A stretch of DNA of 35,364 nucleotides, taken from the NCBI GenBank assembly GCA_029260755.1, contig JAJDCQ010000129.1, positions 1 to 35,364 on the forward strand, in the 5' to 3' direction. Within the stretch, counting starts at the first letter, position 1, and each line of letters starts with the position of its first letter. This DNA is from Planctomycetota bacterium. GTDB taxonomy: Bacteria > Planctomycetota > J058 > JAJDCQ01. Positions 21,906 through 30,489 of the stretch are shown here, piece by piece. The position numbers were made by a program, and so were the translations under genes. A model generated the notes under the pieces. It searched no databases, had not been told where the DNA came from, and saw only the letters and a list, made by a program, of their open reading frames with translations.

Positions 21906-22079
21906 TCCGCATTGTTCACGAGCATCATGGCGAGGTCGAGCGAGAGGCCGCTGGGCAAGGACGCAGGGCCGAAATCGGCCGAGCTGGCCTGTTCTTGCCC
22001 GCGCGCGCCGATTTCGGCCCGAGGACGCAGCCCAGTGGGCTCGCAGCCGACCGCAGCCGAGGCTCGTGAACAATGCGGG
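21906..22079. mobile_element. 174-bp MITE-like element with 18-bp terminal inverted repeats
   Basis: The ends are 18-bp inverted repeats that differ only at the outermost base (CCGCATTGTTCACGAGC inside). They are flanked on both sides by CTAG (21902-21905 and 22080-22083), a likely 4-bp target duplication. Inside lies a second, perfect 14-bp inverted repeat GGGCCGAAATCGGC (21966-21979 and 22007-22020), flanked by direct GGACGCAG copies, so the element can fold into a cruciform. It has no gene. Size, end repeats and target duplication fit a non-autonomous transposon; 4-5 bp duplications and CC-starting ends recall the IS1380 family, a tentative link. The stop codon of kinase 5 (TAG) lies in one CTAG copy. 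Confidence 0.8.
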
Positions 22080-24947
<2,868 letters not shown>

Positions 24948-24953
24948 GCCGGG

Positions 24954-24959
24954 AGAATA
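24954..24959 (-). promoter_or_regulatory. Candidate -10 box (TATTCT) of kinase 5, leaderless start
   Basis: TATTCT on the minus strand ends 6 nt before the ATG at 24947, so transcription would begin at or next to the start codon. There is no ribosome binding site in between. A perfect 10-bp palindrome GAGACGTCTC (24966-24975) occupies the spacer/-35 region and may be a regulator site. Confidence 0.5.
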
Positions 24960-25065
24960 GCACCGGAGACGTCTCGGGCCGAGCGTCCGCGACCGGCGCG
25001 GGCGACGACGGGGGACGCGACCGGGGCGGCTCACCCCTTCCGGGTCGGAGCTCGCGCGGCGGCGG

Positions 25066-25455
25066 TCAGCTCCAGAGAACCGGGACGCCGTAGGCTGCGA
25101 ACGCCGCGTCGTGCGTGACGACCGTCCAGCCCGCGCGCGCCTGCGCGACCAGGAGGCGGTCGAACGGGTCGCGGTGGTGCCAGGGGAGCCCGCGGACGGC
25201 GAGCGCGTCGTCGGTGGTGATGTCGATCCAGTCGAGGCCCGTCTTCTTGACCGCGCCCGGGAGCCAGGACTCGGCGGGGCCGGGGAGCGCCAGCTTCCCG
25301 AGCGATTGCTTGATCGCGATCTCCCATCCGGTCACCGCGCTGACGGCCACCTCGTTGTCGACATCGGCGATCGCCACGGCGGAGGCTGCCGGGATCCTGC
25401 CTGGATCGGAGAGGGCCCAGAGGAGCACGTGCGTATCGAGGAGGAGGCGCGTCAT
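25066..25455 (-). CDS. VapC-type PIN-domain toxin (ribonuclease)
   Basis: A 129-residue PIN-domain protein, the standard VapC length. The acidic metal-binding residues are all visible: Asp7 (LLLDTHVLLWAL), Glu45 (GWEIAIK), Asp96 (HRDPFDRLLVAQA) and Asp116 (VVTHDAAF). The WEIAIK, HRDPFDRLL and THDxxF motifs define the VapC subgroup paired with Phd/YefM antitoxins. VapC toxins cleave RNA, often initiator tRNA or rRNA, when released from the antitoxin. Its ATG overlaps the antitoxin stop by 4 nt (ATGA), the usual arrangement with the antitoxin first. The product appears intact. Confidence 0.93.
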   Translation of the reverse strand: MTRLLLDTHVLLWALSDPGRIPAASAVAIADVDNEVAVSAVTGWEIAIKQSLGKLALPGPAESWLPGAVKKTGLDWIDITTDDALAVRGLPWHHRDPFDRLLVAQARAGWTVVTHDAAFAAYGVPVLWS

Positions 25456-25685
25456 GCGTCGCCCTCGAAGGCGCGCCGAAGATCGTCGGGGAGAACGTCG
25501 AAATCGGGCGCGACCTCGATCTGGTCACGGTAGAGCCCGAGCCGGCGCGGGCTCGGGGGTGGGGCAAGGGCAACGAGGCGGGCGACGGGCTTGCCCGCAC
25601 GTGCGATCACGATCTGCTCGCCGCGGGCGGCTCGCTCGACGAGCCGCGAGAGATGGGTCTTGGCCTCGTGGATGTTCACCTGCAC
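25452..25685 (-). CDS. Phd/YefM-family antitoxin partner of VapC
   Basis: A 77-residue protein starting at GTG 25685. The N-terminal MQVNIHEAKTHLSRLVERAARGEQIVIARAGKPVARLV is the classic Phd/YefM DNA-binding and dimerisation domain. The C-terminal DQIEVAPDFDVLPDDLRRAFEGDA is the toxin-binding tail, of the kind that blocks the PIN active site. GGGAG about 10 nt upstream serves as the ribosome binding site. It precedes vapC with a 4-nt overlap. Antitoxins of this family repress their own operon, and a symmetric sequence is present in the promoter. Confidence 0.92.
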   Translation of the reverse strand: MQVNIHEAKTHLSRLVERAARGEQIVIARAGKPVARLVALAPPPSPRRLGLYRDQIEVAPDFDVLPDDLRRAFEGDA

Positions 25686-25687
25686 TG

Positions 25688-25742
25688 CCGTCCACTCCCT
25701 AGGTGTATTGGTTAAGGTAAGGTTCCGAGTGGACTAAGTCAA
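25688..25742 (-). promoter_or_regulatory. Promoter and candidate operator of the phd-vapC operon
   Basis: On the minus strand TTGACT (25742-25737), a 17-bp spacer and TACCTT (25719-25714) form a good sigma-70-type promoter. Inverted GTCCACT/AGTGGAC copies flank it at its downstream and -35 sides, and AACCTTACCTTAACC overlaps the -10. These suit autoregulation by the antitoxin. The TTGACT box is the best -35 match I found in the window. Confidence 0.6.
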
Positions 25743-25829
25743 CGGCCGTCCCGAGCCGCCTCCGCAGTCCGTCGACTCATCTCGTGATGGCGGGGGCAGC
25801 TAGGCGTTTCACCGCGCGCGCCGGGTCAC

Positions 25830-25835
25830 TACAAT
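25830..25835 (+). promoter_or_regulatory. Candidate -10 box (TACAAT) of pqiA-pqiB
   Basis: TACAAT lies 9 nt before the pqiA ATG, and TTTCAC (25807-25812) is 17 bp further upstream as a partial -35. No Shine-Dalgarno is seen between -10 and ATG, so the transcript would have at most 2-3 leader bases. Confidence 0.5.
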
Positions 25836-25844
25836 CCGGCGTTC

Positions 25845-26450
25845 ATGGCGTCGACCCACAAGGCTTGTCATTGCTGCGGGCAGATCCATCGGCTTCCGGC
25901 GCTCGGGCCGGGGCAGGTCGCCGTTTGCACGCGCTGCGGGTCCGATCTTCACGATCCCGAGGGGAGCCGTCGCGCGAACGCGCGGACGGCGGCGGCGGCG
26001 CTCGCGTCGCTCGTCCTGTTCTTCCCGGCGGTGTTCCTGCCGATCCTCGAGGTCGAGCGGCTCGGGCATCGGAGCGCGTCGAGCATCATCGGCGGCATCA
26101 TCGATCTCCTCGGCCACGGGAGCTTCTTCGTCGGCGGGGTCGTGCTCCTGTTCTCGATCGTCTTCCCGCTCGCGAAGATCGTCCTGCTCCTCGAGCTCTC
26201 GCTCGCGGGGATGCTCCATCGGCGGCACAAGGCGCTCACCTACCGGATCATGGAGCACGCGGGGAAGTGGAGCATGATGGACGTGCTCCTGCTCGCGTTC
26301 CTCGTGATGCTCGTGAAGCTCGGAGACCTCGTCGCCTTCGACTTCGGCTGGGGCGTCCTCGCCTTCACCCTCTGCGTCGCGAGCAGCCTCCTCGCGTCGC
26401 TCTCGTTCGATCCGCATGCGATCTGGGAAGACGAGGAGCAGCCGTCGTGA
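25845..26450 (+). CDS. pqiA: PqiA-domain inner-membrane protein
   Basis: A 201-residue PqiA (paraquat-inducible protein A) family protein. The N-terminal zinc-ribbon-like segment has CHCCGQ near residues 8-13 and CTRCGSD near 28-34, giving two Cys pairs. Four membrane helices follow: about 48-68 (ALASLVLFFPAVFLPIL), 88-118 (FFVGGVVLLFSIVFPLAKIVLLLELSL), 143-165 (MMDVLLLAFLVMLVKLGDLV) and 170-190 (GVLAFTLCVASSLLASL). Conserved family features include the P-A-x-x-L-P-I-L-E, the F-P-L-A-K and the G-K-W-S-M-x-D-V-x-x motifs. E. coli PqiA has two such domains, so this is a single-domain version. PqiA partners an MCE protein in lipid transport between membranes. Here pqiB follows with a 4-nt GTGA overlap, supporting a two-gene unit. 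Confidence 0.92.
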   Translation: MASTHKACHCCGQIHRLPALGPGQVAVCTRCGSDLHDPEGSRRANARTAAAALASLVLFFPAVFLPILEVERLGHRSASSIIGGIIDLLGHGSFFVGGVVLLFSIVFPLAKIVLLLELSLAGMLHRRHKALTYRIMEHAGKWSMMDVLLLAFLVMLVKLGDLVAFDFGWGVLAFTLCVASSLLASLSFDPHAIWEDEEQPS

Positions 26451-28318
26451 CCGACTCGCCCGTTTCGCCCGATTCCCCCGAGTCCTCAGCCGCGCCGGAT
26501 GCGTTTCCGACGGCGGCCGTCCGCGGTGGCGGCGCCGGCGCCGGCGGCTCGCGCTGGCTGACCCGCTACTGGCTCCTGACGGTTCTCGCCGCCGTCGTCT
26601 CGATCGTCCTGGTCGCCGCGGCGACCGGCGGGGGCGGCCCGACGATCCGGATCCGGTTCGACGACGGCCGCGGCCTCGCGCCCGGGAACGCGCTCCGCCA
26701 CCGCGGGATCGAGGTCGGCCACGTCGTCGCCGTCGACCTCGCCGCCGACGGCGGCAGCGTCGAGGTGCAGGTCGAGCTCGAGCCGGTCGCCGCCGCGACG
26801 GTCGCGCGCGCCGGCAGCCGCTTCTGGATCGCCCGGCCGCAGGTGAGCCTCGCCCGCGTGAGCGGCCTCGACACCGTCGTCGGGGCGAAGTGGGTCGGCG
26901 TCGAGCCGGGCCCCGAAGGCGCCGAGGCGTCGGCCGAGTTCGTCGGCCTCGAGCAGCCGCCGACCCTCGAGACGATCTCCGAGCCCGCCCGGACGGAGAT
27001 CCGGATCCGGTTCGACGAGGGCCACGGGATCGCGCCGGGCGACCGCCTCGAGCACCGCGGGATCGTCGTCGGCGAGGTCATCGCCGTCGACCTCGCGCCG
27101 GATCTCGGCTCGGTCCTCGTGAGGGTCCGCCTCGTCGACTCGGCCCGGTCGCTCGCGCGCGTCGGCACCCAGTTCTGGGTCGAGCGGCCGCAGATCGGCC
27201 TCGCGGGAATCCGCGGGATCGACACCCTCGTCGGCGGTCGCTACCTCGCCTGCCTCCCCGGCCCGCTCGGGGCGGCGCCGCTCGACGCGTTCACGGGGCG
27301 CTCGGAGCCGCCGGCGCTGGCCGAGCGCGCCGAGGGCGGCCTCGAGGTGGTCCTCGAGGGCGTCGAGCGGTTCGGCGTCGACCGCGGCTCGGCCGTCACC
27401 TACCGCGGGATCCCGATCGGCAAGATCACCTCGGTCGGGCTCTCGACCGACGCCGCCAAGGTGGAGGCGCGCGCGTGGATCGAGCCGGCGTTCCGCCAGC
27501 TCATCCGCGGCAACACGCACTTCTTCAGCGTGAGCGGCGTCGAGGTGAGCATGGGCTGGACCGGCATCGACCTCGACCTCGAGAGCGTCGCCTCGCTCGC
27601 GGCGGGCGGGGTCGCCGTCGCGACGCCCGACCAGAGAAGCCCCGTCGTCGCGACCGGGCACCGCTTCGTCCTCCACGAGACGGGCCGGCCGGAGTGGCTC
27701 GCCTGGCGCCCGCGCATCCCGATCGGGACGGCGCTCCTGCCCGAGGGGCTGCCGCCGCCCGAGCCGCTCCGGGTCACCCTCCGCTGGTCCGAGGACGCGC
27801 TCGTCGGCAGCAACGCGCGGCAGCGCGACGGCTGGGGGATCGTCCTGGCCGGCGGCCGCCTCCTCGCGCCGCGCGACCTCGTCGGGACGGTCGACGCCGA
27901 CGACGACGTCGTCGACGGCACCGTCGTCATCGCGGCCGGTGGGGTGGAGCTCCGCCCGGCGGCCGACCGGATCCATCCGATCGGCGGGCGGCTCGCCGTC
28001 GTCGCGACCGGCGTCGTCGACCTCGGCGCGGCCGTCCCGTGGCCGGCGGCGCGGCTGCGCGAGCGCCCGGCGGCGCCCGAGGACGTGCTGGTGATCACCG
28101 ATCCGCGCGGCGCGATCTTGCCGGTGACGGCGGCCCGGATCACCGTCGACGCCGTCGACGGGACCTGGGCGATCGACCCGGCCCTCGCGATCGGCGTCGA
28201 CGGACACGGCGCCGGCGTCGTCAGCCGGCGGGACGGAGCGCTCGTCGGGGTGCTCGTGACCGACGGGGAGCGCGTCCGGATCGTGCCGTTGACCCGCACC
28301 GACCTCGCCGGCGACTGA
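26447..28318 (+). CDS. pqiB: PqiB-like triple-MCE protein with degenerate protease-like C-terminal domain
   Basis: A 623-residue protein starting at GTG inside the pqiA stop. A Ser/Pro-rich cytoplasmic tail precedes one membrane helix at about 41-60. Three MCE domains follow: about 66-160 (IRIRFDDGRGLAPGNALRHRGIEVGHV), 183-280 (IRIRFDEGHGIAPGDRLEHRGIVVGEV) and 297-395 (LEGVERFGVDRGSAVTYRGIPIGKI). MCE domains form hexameric rings or tunnels that carry lipids across the periplasm. E. coli PqiB ends in a long helix; here about 190 residues of beta-rich sequence follow instead. GWGIVLAGGRLLAPRDLVG resembles the 'G.Gvvl..g.vLTa.Hvv' start of trypsin-like domains and GVDGHGAGVVSRRDGALVGVL resembles the 'GDSGGPv..g.lvGv' site, with His and Ser not conserved. 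This resemblance is my inference. No PqiC gene follows. Confidence 0.88.
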   Translation: MTDSPVSPDSPESSAAPDAFPTAAVRGGGAGAGGSRWLTRYWLLTVLAAVVSIVLVAAATGGGGPTIRIRFDDGRGLAPGNALRHRGIEVGHVVAVDLAADGGSVEVQVELEPVAAATVARAGSRFWIARPQVSLARVSGLDTVVGAKWVGVEPGPEGAEASAEFVGLEQPPTLETISEPARTEIRIRFDEGHGIAPGDRLEHRGIVVGEVIAVDLAPDLGSVLVRVRLVDSARSLARVGTQFWVERPQIGLAGIRGIDTLVGGRYLACLPGPLGAAPLDAFTGRSEPPALAERAEGGLEVVLEGVERFGVDRGSAVTYRGIPIGKITSVGLSTDAAKVEARAWIEPAFRQLIRGNTHFFSVSGVEVSMGWTGIDLDLESVASLAAGGVAVATPDQRSPVVATGHRFVLHETGRPEWLAWRPRIPIGTALLPEGLPPPEPLRVTLRWSEDALVGSNARQRDGWGIVLAGGRLLAPRDLVGTVDADDDVVDGTVVIAAGGVELRPAADRIHPIGGRLAVVATGVVDLGAAVPWPAARLRERPAAPEDVLVITDPRGAILPVTAARITVDAVDGTWAIDPALAIGVDGHGAGVVSRRDGALVGVLVTDGERVRIVPLTRTDLAGD

Positions 28319-28332
28319 GGCGCGGCGCGCGG

Positions 28333-29211
28333 TCAGTCGCCGCCGTCGCCCTCACCGTCGCCCTCGGCTCTGCGAGCTTCGGCGAGCAGCCGCGCGTACT
28401 CGGCGTCGGGGATGCGCGTGCTGGTCGCGACGTGGGTGACGGTGTCCTTCCCCGTCTTCGGATCGCGCGTCGTCTCGGCGTTCGTCACGAACGCGCGCAG
28501 CAGGCCGGTCTTCGCGTCGATCCGCAGGGTCGTCGACGGGTCGTGCCAGCCCTCGAGCGTCCCGTAGACGACCTCGTCGGGGCGCTCGCTCTCGAGTCGG
28601 CTCAGCACGATCGGATGGGCGACGTCGCCGAACGGGGTGAGGTCGCGGAAGGCGACTCGGTCGGGGAGGCCCTGGTCGTGGAGCATCGGGAGGACGAACG
28701 CGAGGACGACCTTGGGCGAGACGTCGGGCGCGTAGGGGACGCGGTCGTCGTCGCTCCGGTTGCCGACGAGCTCCTCGCCGCGGGCGACGACGCGCACGGG
28801 CTCGTGGCCGAAGTCGCTCTCGAGGAAGCGGATCCTCCCGTCGTCGAGGCCGACCTCGTAGGTGATCTGGACGCCGCTCGGGTCGCGGGCGGGGCCGACG
28901 GTCACGGCGACGCGGAGGGTCTCGGCGCCGGGGACGAGGCCGATCCGGTAGCGCATCACCAGGTTCATCCGGCCGAGCTCGCTCCCGTCGTCGTCGAGGA
29001 ACGTCCGGATGAAGCTGAAGCAGTGGGTGCCGAGGACGCGCTCGATCGCCCCCGTTTCGCGGGCGCGGGTGAGGACCCGGGCGAGGACGGCCGCCGGCGC
29101 CTCGTCGTCGGAGACGCGGGCGGTCGCGGGCGCGGTCGTGACCGCGATCGGGACGAGGAGGGCCGCCGCGATCGCGAGCGACGCGGCCGCACGACCGATC
29201 GGGCTCCTCAT
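28333..29211 (-). CDS. Secreted protein of unknown function
   Basis: A 292-residue protein with a clear signal peptide (RAAASLAIAAALLVPIAVTTAPATARV, cleavage near 30). The mature part is a mixed alpha/beta domain. ETGAIERVLGTHCFSFIRTFLDDDGSELGRMNLVMRYR resembles the start of lipoprotein-carrier-like or DUF1571-type proteins that carry 'd.w....l.....l.y...' strands, but I cannot assign it confidently. STTLRIDAKTGLLRAFVTNAETT near 215-237 looks like the 'P..l.idpktglp...' strand pair often seen in such proteins. It ends in an acidic/Gly tail (EGDGEGDGGD). Its ATG overlaps the NTPase stop by 4 nt, so it is the third gene of an operon. It ends 14 bp from the convergent pqiB. Confidence 0.75.
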   Translation of the reverse strand: MRSPIGRAAASLAIAAALLVPIAVTTAPATARVSDDEAPAAVLARVLTRARETGAIERVLGTHCFSFIRTFLDDDGSELGRMNLVMRYRIGLVPGAETLRVAVTVGPARDPSGVQITYEVGLDDGRIRFLESDFGHEPVRVVARGEELVGNRSDDDRVPYAPDVSPKVVLAFVLPMLHDQGLPDRVAFRDLTPFGDVAHPIVLSRLESERPDEVVYGTLEGWHDPSTTLRIDAKTGLLRAFVTNAETTRDPKTGKDTVTHVATSTRIPDAEYARLLAEARRAEGDGEGDGGD

Positions 29212-29930
29212 CGTCGACTCGCGGTCCGCCTGGCGCCGCGACCGTTCGCGACCTGGCGGGCGGTGTGCTGGCCGACGATGCTCTCGAGGGTCGCGAGGCC
29301 GAACGTGATCTTCTTGAAGAACGACGCGTTGTGGGGGACGAGGACGAAGTGCGGGTGCTGGCTCCAGATCTCGAGGAGGGCGCGGTCGAGGGCGACCGCC
29401 GTCTTGTTGTCCTCGGTCCGGACCGGGTTGCCGTCCTCGATGCTCAGGTCGCCGAGGGCCGCGCTCTCGAAGAAGATCACGGCGTCGTAGCGGGCGAGCT
29501 CCTCCTCGAGGGTCGTTCCGAGGGCGCCGAAGAAGTCCTCGCCCTTCTCCGTCGGCCAGTAGATCGCGCCGTCGACCGTCCCGCGGTCGCAGAGCAGGAT
29601 CCGGTCGGGGTACCGGGCGCTCTGGACGTCCTCGAGGTTGCGCTGGACGTGGTAGATCGCCTTCTGCGAGGCGCGGAGGGCGAGCGGGTCGTCGGAGCAG
29701 CGCGGGAAGCCGCCGCCGAAGAGCATCGTCGCCGCCTCGGGGACGATGACGACCCGGTCGCCGATCTCGCGGCGGAAGAGGTCGGCCGCGGTCGTCTTGC
29801 CGCCGCCGGGGCCGCCGGTGAGGACGATCCGGCAGCGCCCGTTCGAGGGGTCAACCGGCCGGGGCTTCCTGGTCTTTCGCGAGCGGCTTCGCGACGGGGC
29901 GGTCCGGCTCGGGGTCCTGCGGGCGGTCAC
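29208..29930 (-). CDS. AAA_28-type P-loop NTPase
   Basis: A 240-residue protein starting at GTG 29930, overlapping the stop of the upstream gene (GTGA). Residues 1-25 are strongly basic (Arg/Ser/Thr/Lys). The Walker A motif GGPGGGKTT is at 39-47, VPEAATMLFGGGFPR follows at 63-77, and ILLCDRGTVDGAIYW at 111-125 is the Walker B-like core. This order, with the DRG motif, is that of the AAA_28 family (NadR/TTD14-like NTPases and kinases). YDAVIFFESAALG and NPVRTEDNKTAVALDRALLEIWSQHP complete the fold. Some members phosphorylate small molecules. The substrate here is unknown, and it may regulate its operon partners. Cytoplasmic. Confidence 0.85.
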   Translation of the reverse strand: MTARRTPSRTAPSRSRSRKTRKPRPVDPSNGRCRIVLTGGPGGGKTTAADLFRREIGDRVVIVPEAATMLFGGGFPRCSDDPLALRASQKAIYHVQRNLEDVQSARYPDRILLCDRGTVDGAIYWPTEKGEDFFGALGTTLEEELARYDAVIFFESAALGDLSIEDGNPVRTEDNKTAVALDRALLEIWSQHPHFVLVPHNASFFKKITFGLATLESIVGQHTARQVANGRGARRTASRR

Positions 29931-30346
29931 GCGTCCTCCTCGTCGTCCTTCGCGCCGCCGAGCTCCGTGACGAGGTCGTCCACCCGGGCGGCGCCGCGGG
30001 CGACGTTCGTGATCGACTCCTCCACCTCGCGTTCGTCGGCGTCCTGGCAGAGCTGCGTATCGATGAAGACGAGGTCGTCGTCGACCCGGCCGATCGCGCC
30101 GGTGGTGAGCGAGAGCGAGGCGTTGACCCGGAGGCAGAGGTCGGCGTCGAGGTCTCCGGCGCTGCCGAGACGGGAGACGTAGCGGGCCCAGCGCAGGCCG
30201 GTCCGCTCGTCGTCGACGAACGCGATCGTGACGGGCTGCCGGATCCCGCCCTTGATCCGGACGGTCACCCGGAAGCTGCCGTCCGCGCGCGTCTGGAGAT
30301 CCCAGCCGGTCCGCGTGCAGATCGAGAACAGGATGTCCTGGAGCAT
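29927..30346 (-). CDS. Small YbjN-like/chaperone-fold protein
   Basis: A 139-residue cytoplasmic protein. The pattern is an N-terminal helix (LQDILFSICTRTGWDL), three or four beta strands (GSFRVTVRIKGG, QPVTIAFVDDERTGLRWARYVSRLG), a helix (DADLCLRVNASLSLTTGAIGRVDDDLVFI) and a C-terminal helix (EESITNVARGAARVDDLVTELGG), ending in an acidic tail. That alpha-beta order is seen in YbjN and type III secretion chaperone-like (CesT) domains. The similarity is topological, not a motif match, so the call is tentative. It is the first gene of a three-gene operon with 4-nt overlaps. A TAATCT box ends 6 nt before its ATG with no Shine-Dalgarno, so the mRNA may be leaderless. Confidence 0.75.
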   Translation of the reverse strand: MLQDILFSICTRTGWDLQTRADGSFRVTVRIKGGIRQPVTIAFVDDERTGLRWARYVSRLGSAGDLDADLCLRVNASLSLTTGAIGRVDDDLVFIDTQLCQDADEREVEESITNVARGAARVDDLVTELGGAKDDEEDA

Positions 30347-30352
30347 GGGCTC

Positions 30353-30358
30353 AGATTA
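30353..30358 (-). promoter_or_regulatory. Candidate -10 box (TAATCT) of the YbjN-like/AAA_28 operon, leaderless start
   Basis: On the minus strand TAATCT ends 6 nt before the ATG at 30346. No ribosome binding site fits between them. The spacing is identical to that of kinase 5 and kinase 6. Confidence 0.5.
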
Positions 30359-30400
30359 CCACGGCGCCTCGGCTGGCGCCGCCGCTCGCGCGGTCGCCTC

Positions 30401-30445
30401 TCGCCAGGTCGCGACCGGTCCGGTATAAGGACGACGGTCGCGACC
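30401..30445 (+). promoter_or_regulatory. Promoter flanked by two identical GGTCGCGACC palindromes
   Basis: The promoter reads TCGCCA (30401-30406), 17 bp, then TATAAG (30424-30429), and leads to the transglutaminase-like gene. A perfect 10-bp palindrome GGTCGCGACC occurs at 30407-30416, inside the spacer, and again at 30436-30445, at the expected transcription start. Their centres are 29 bp apart. A repressor bound here would block RNA polymerase. GGAGG at 30478-30482 gives the ribosome binding site. Confidence 0.6.
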
Positions 30446-30489
30446 CGGTCGCCCCACGACCCCGCCCCGTCCGGCCCGGAGGCGCTTCG

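Noticed and set aside
21874..21912. ATG 21912 as the start of kinase 4
   Set aside because: It lies in the terminal repeat of the inserted element, has no ribosome binding site, and adds residues not found in kinase 5. ATG 21873 has GGAG at the right distance.
26486..28207. 573-codon minus-strand frame opposite the pqiB-like gene
   Set aside because: Low-complexity Asp/Arg/Pro translation with no domain, while the + strand encodes three MCE domains.
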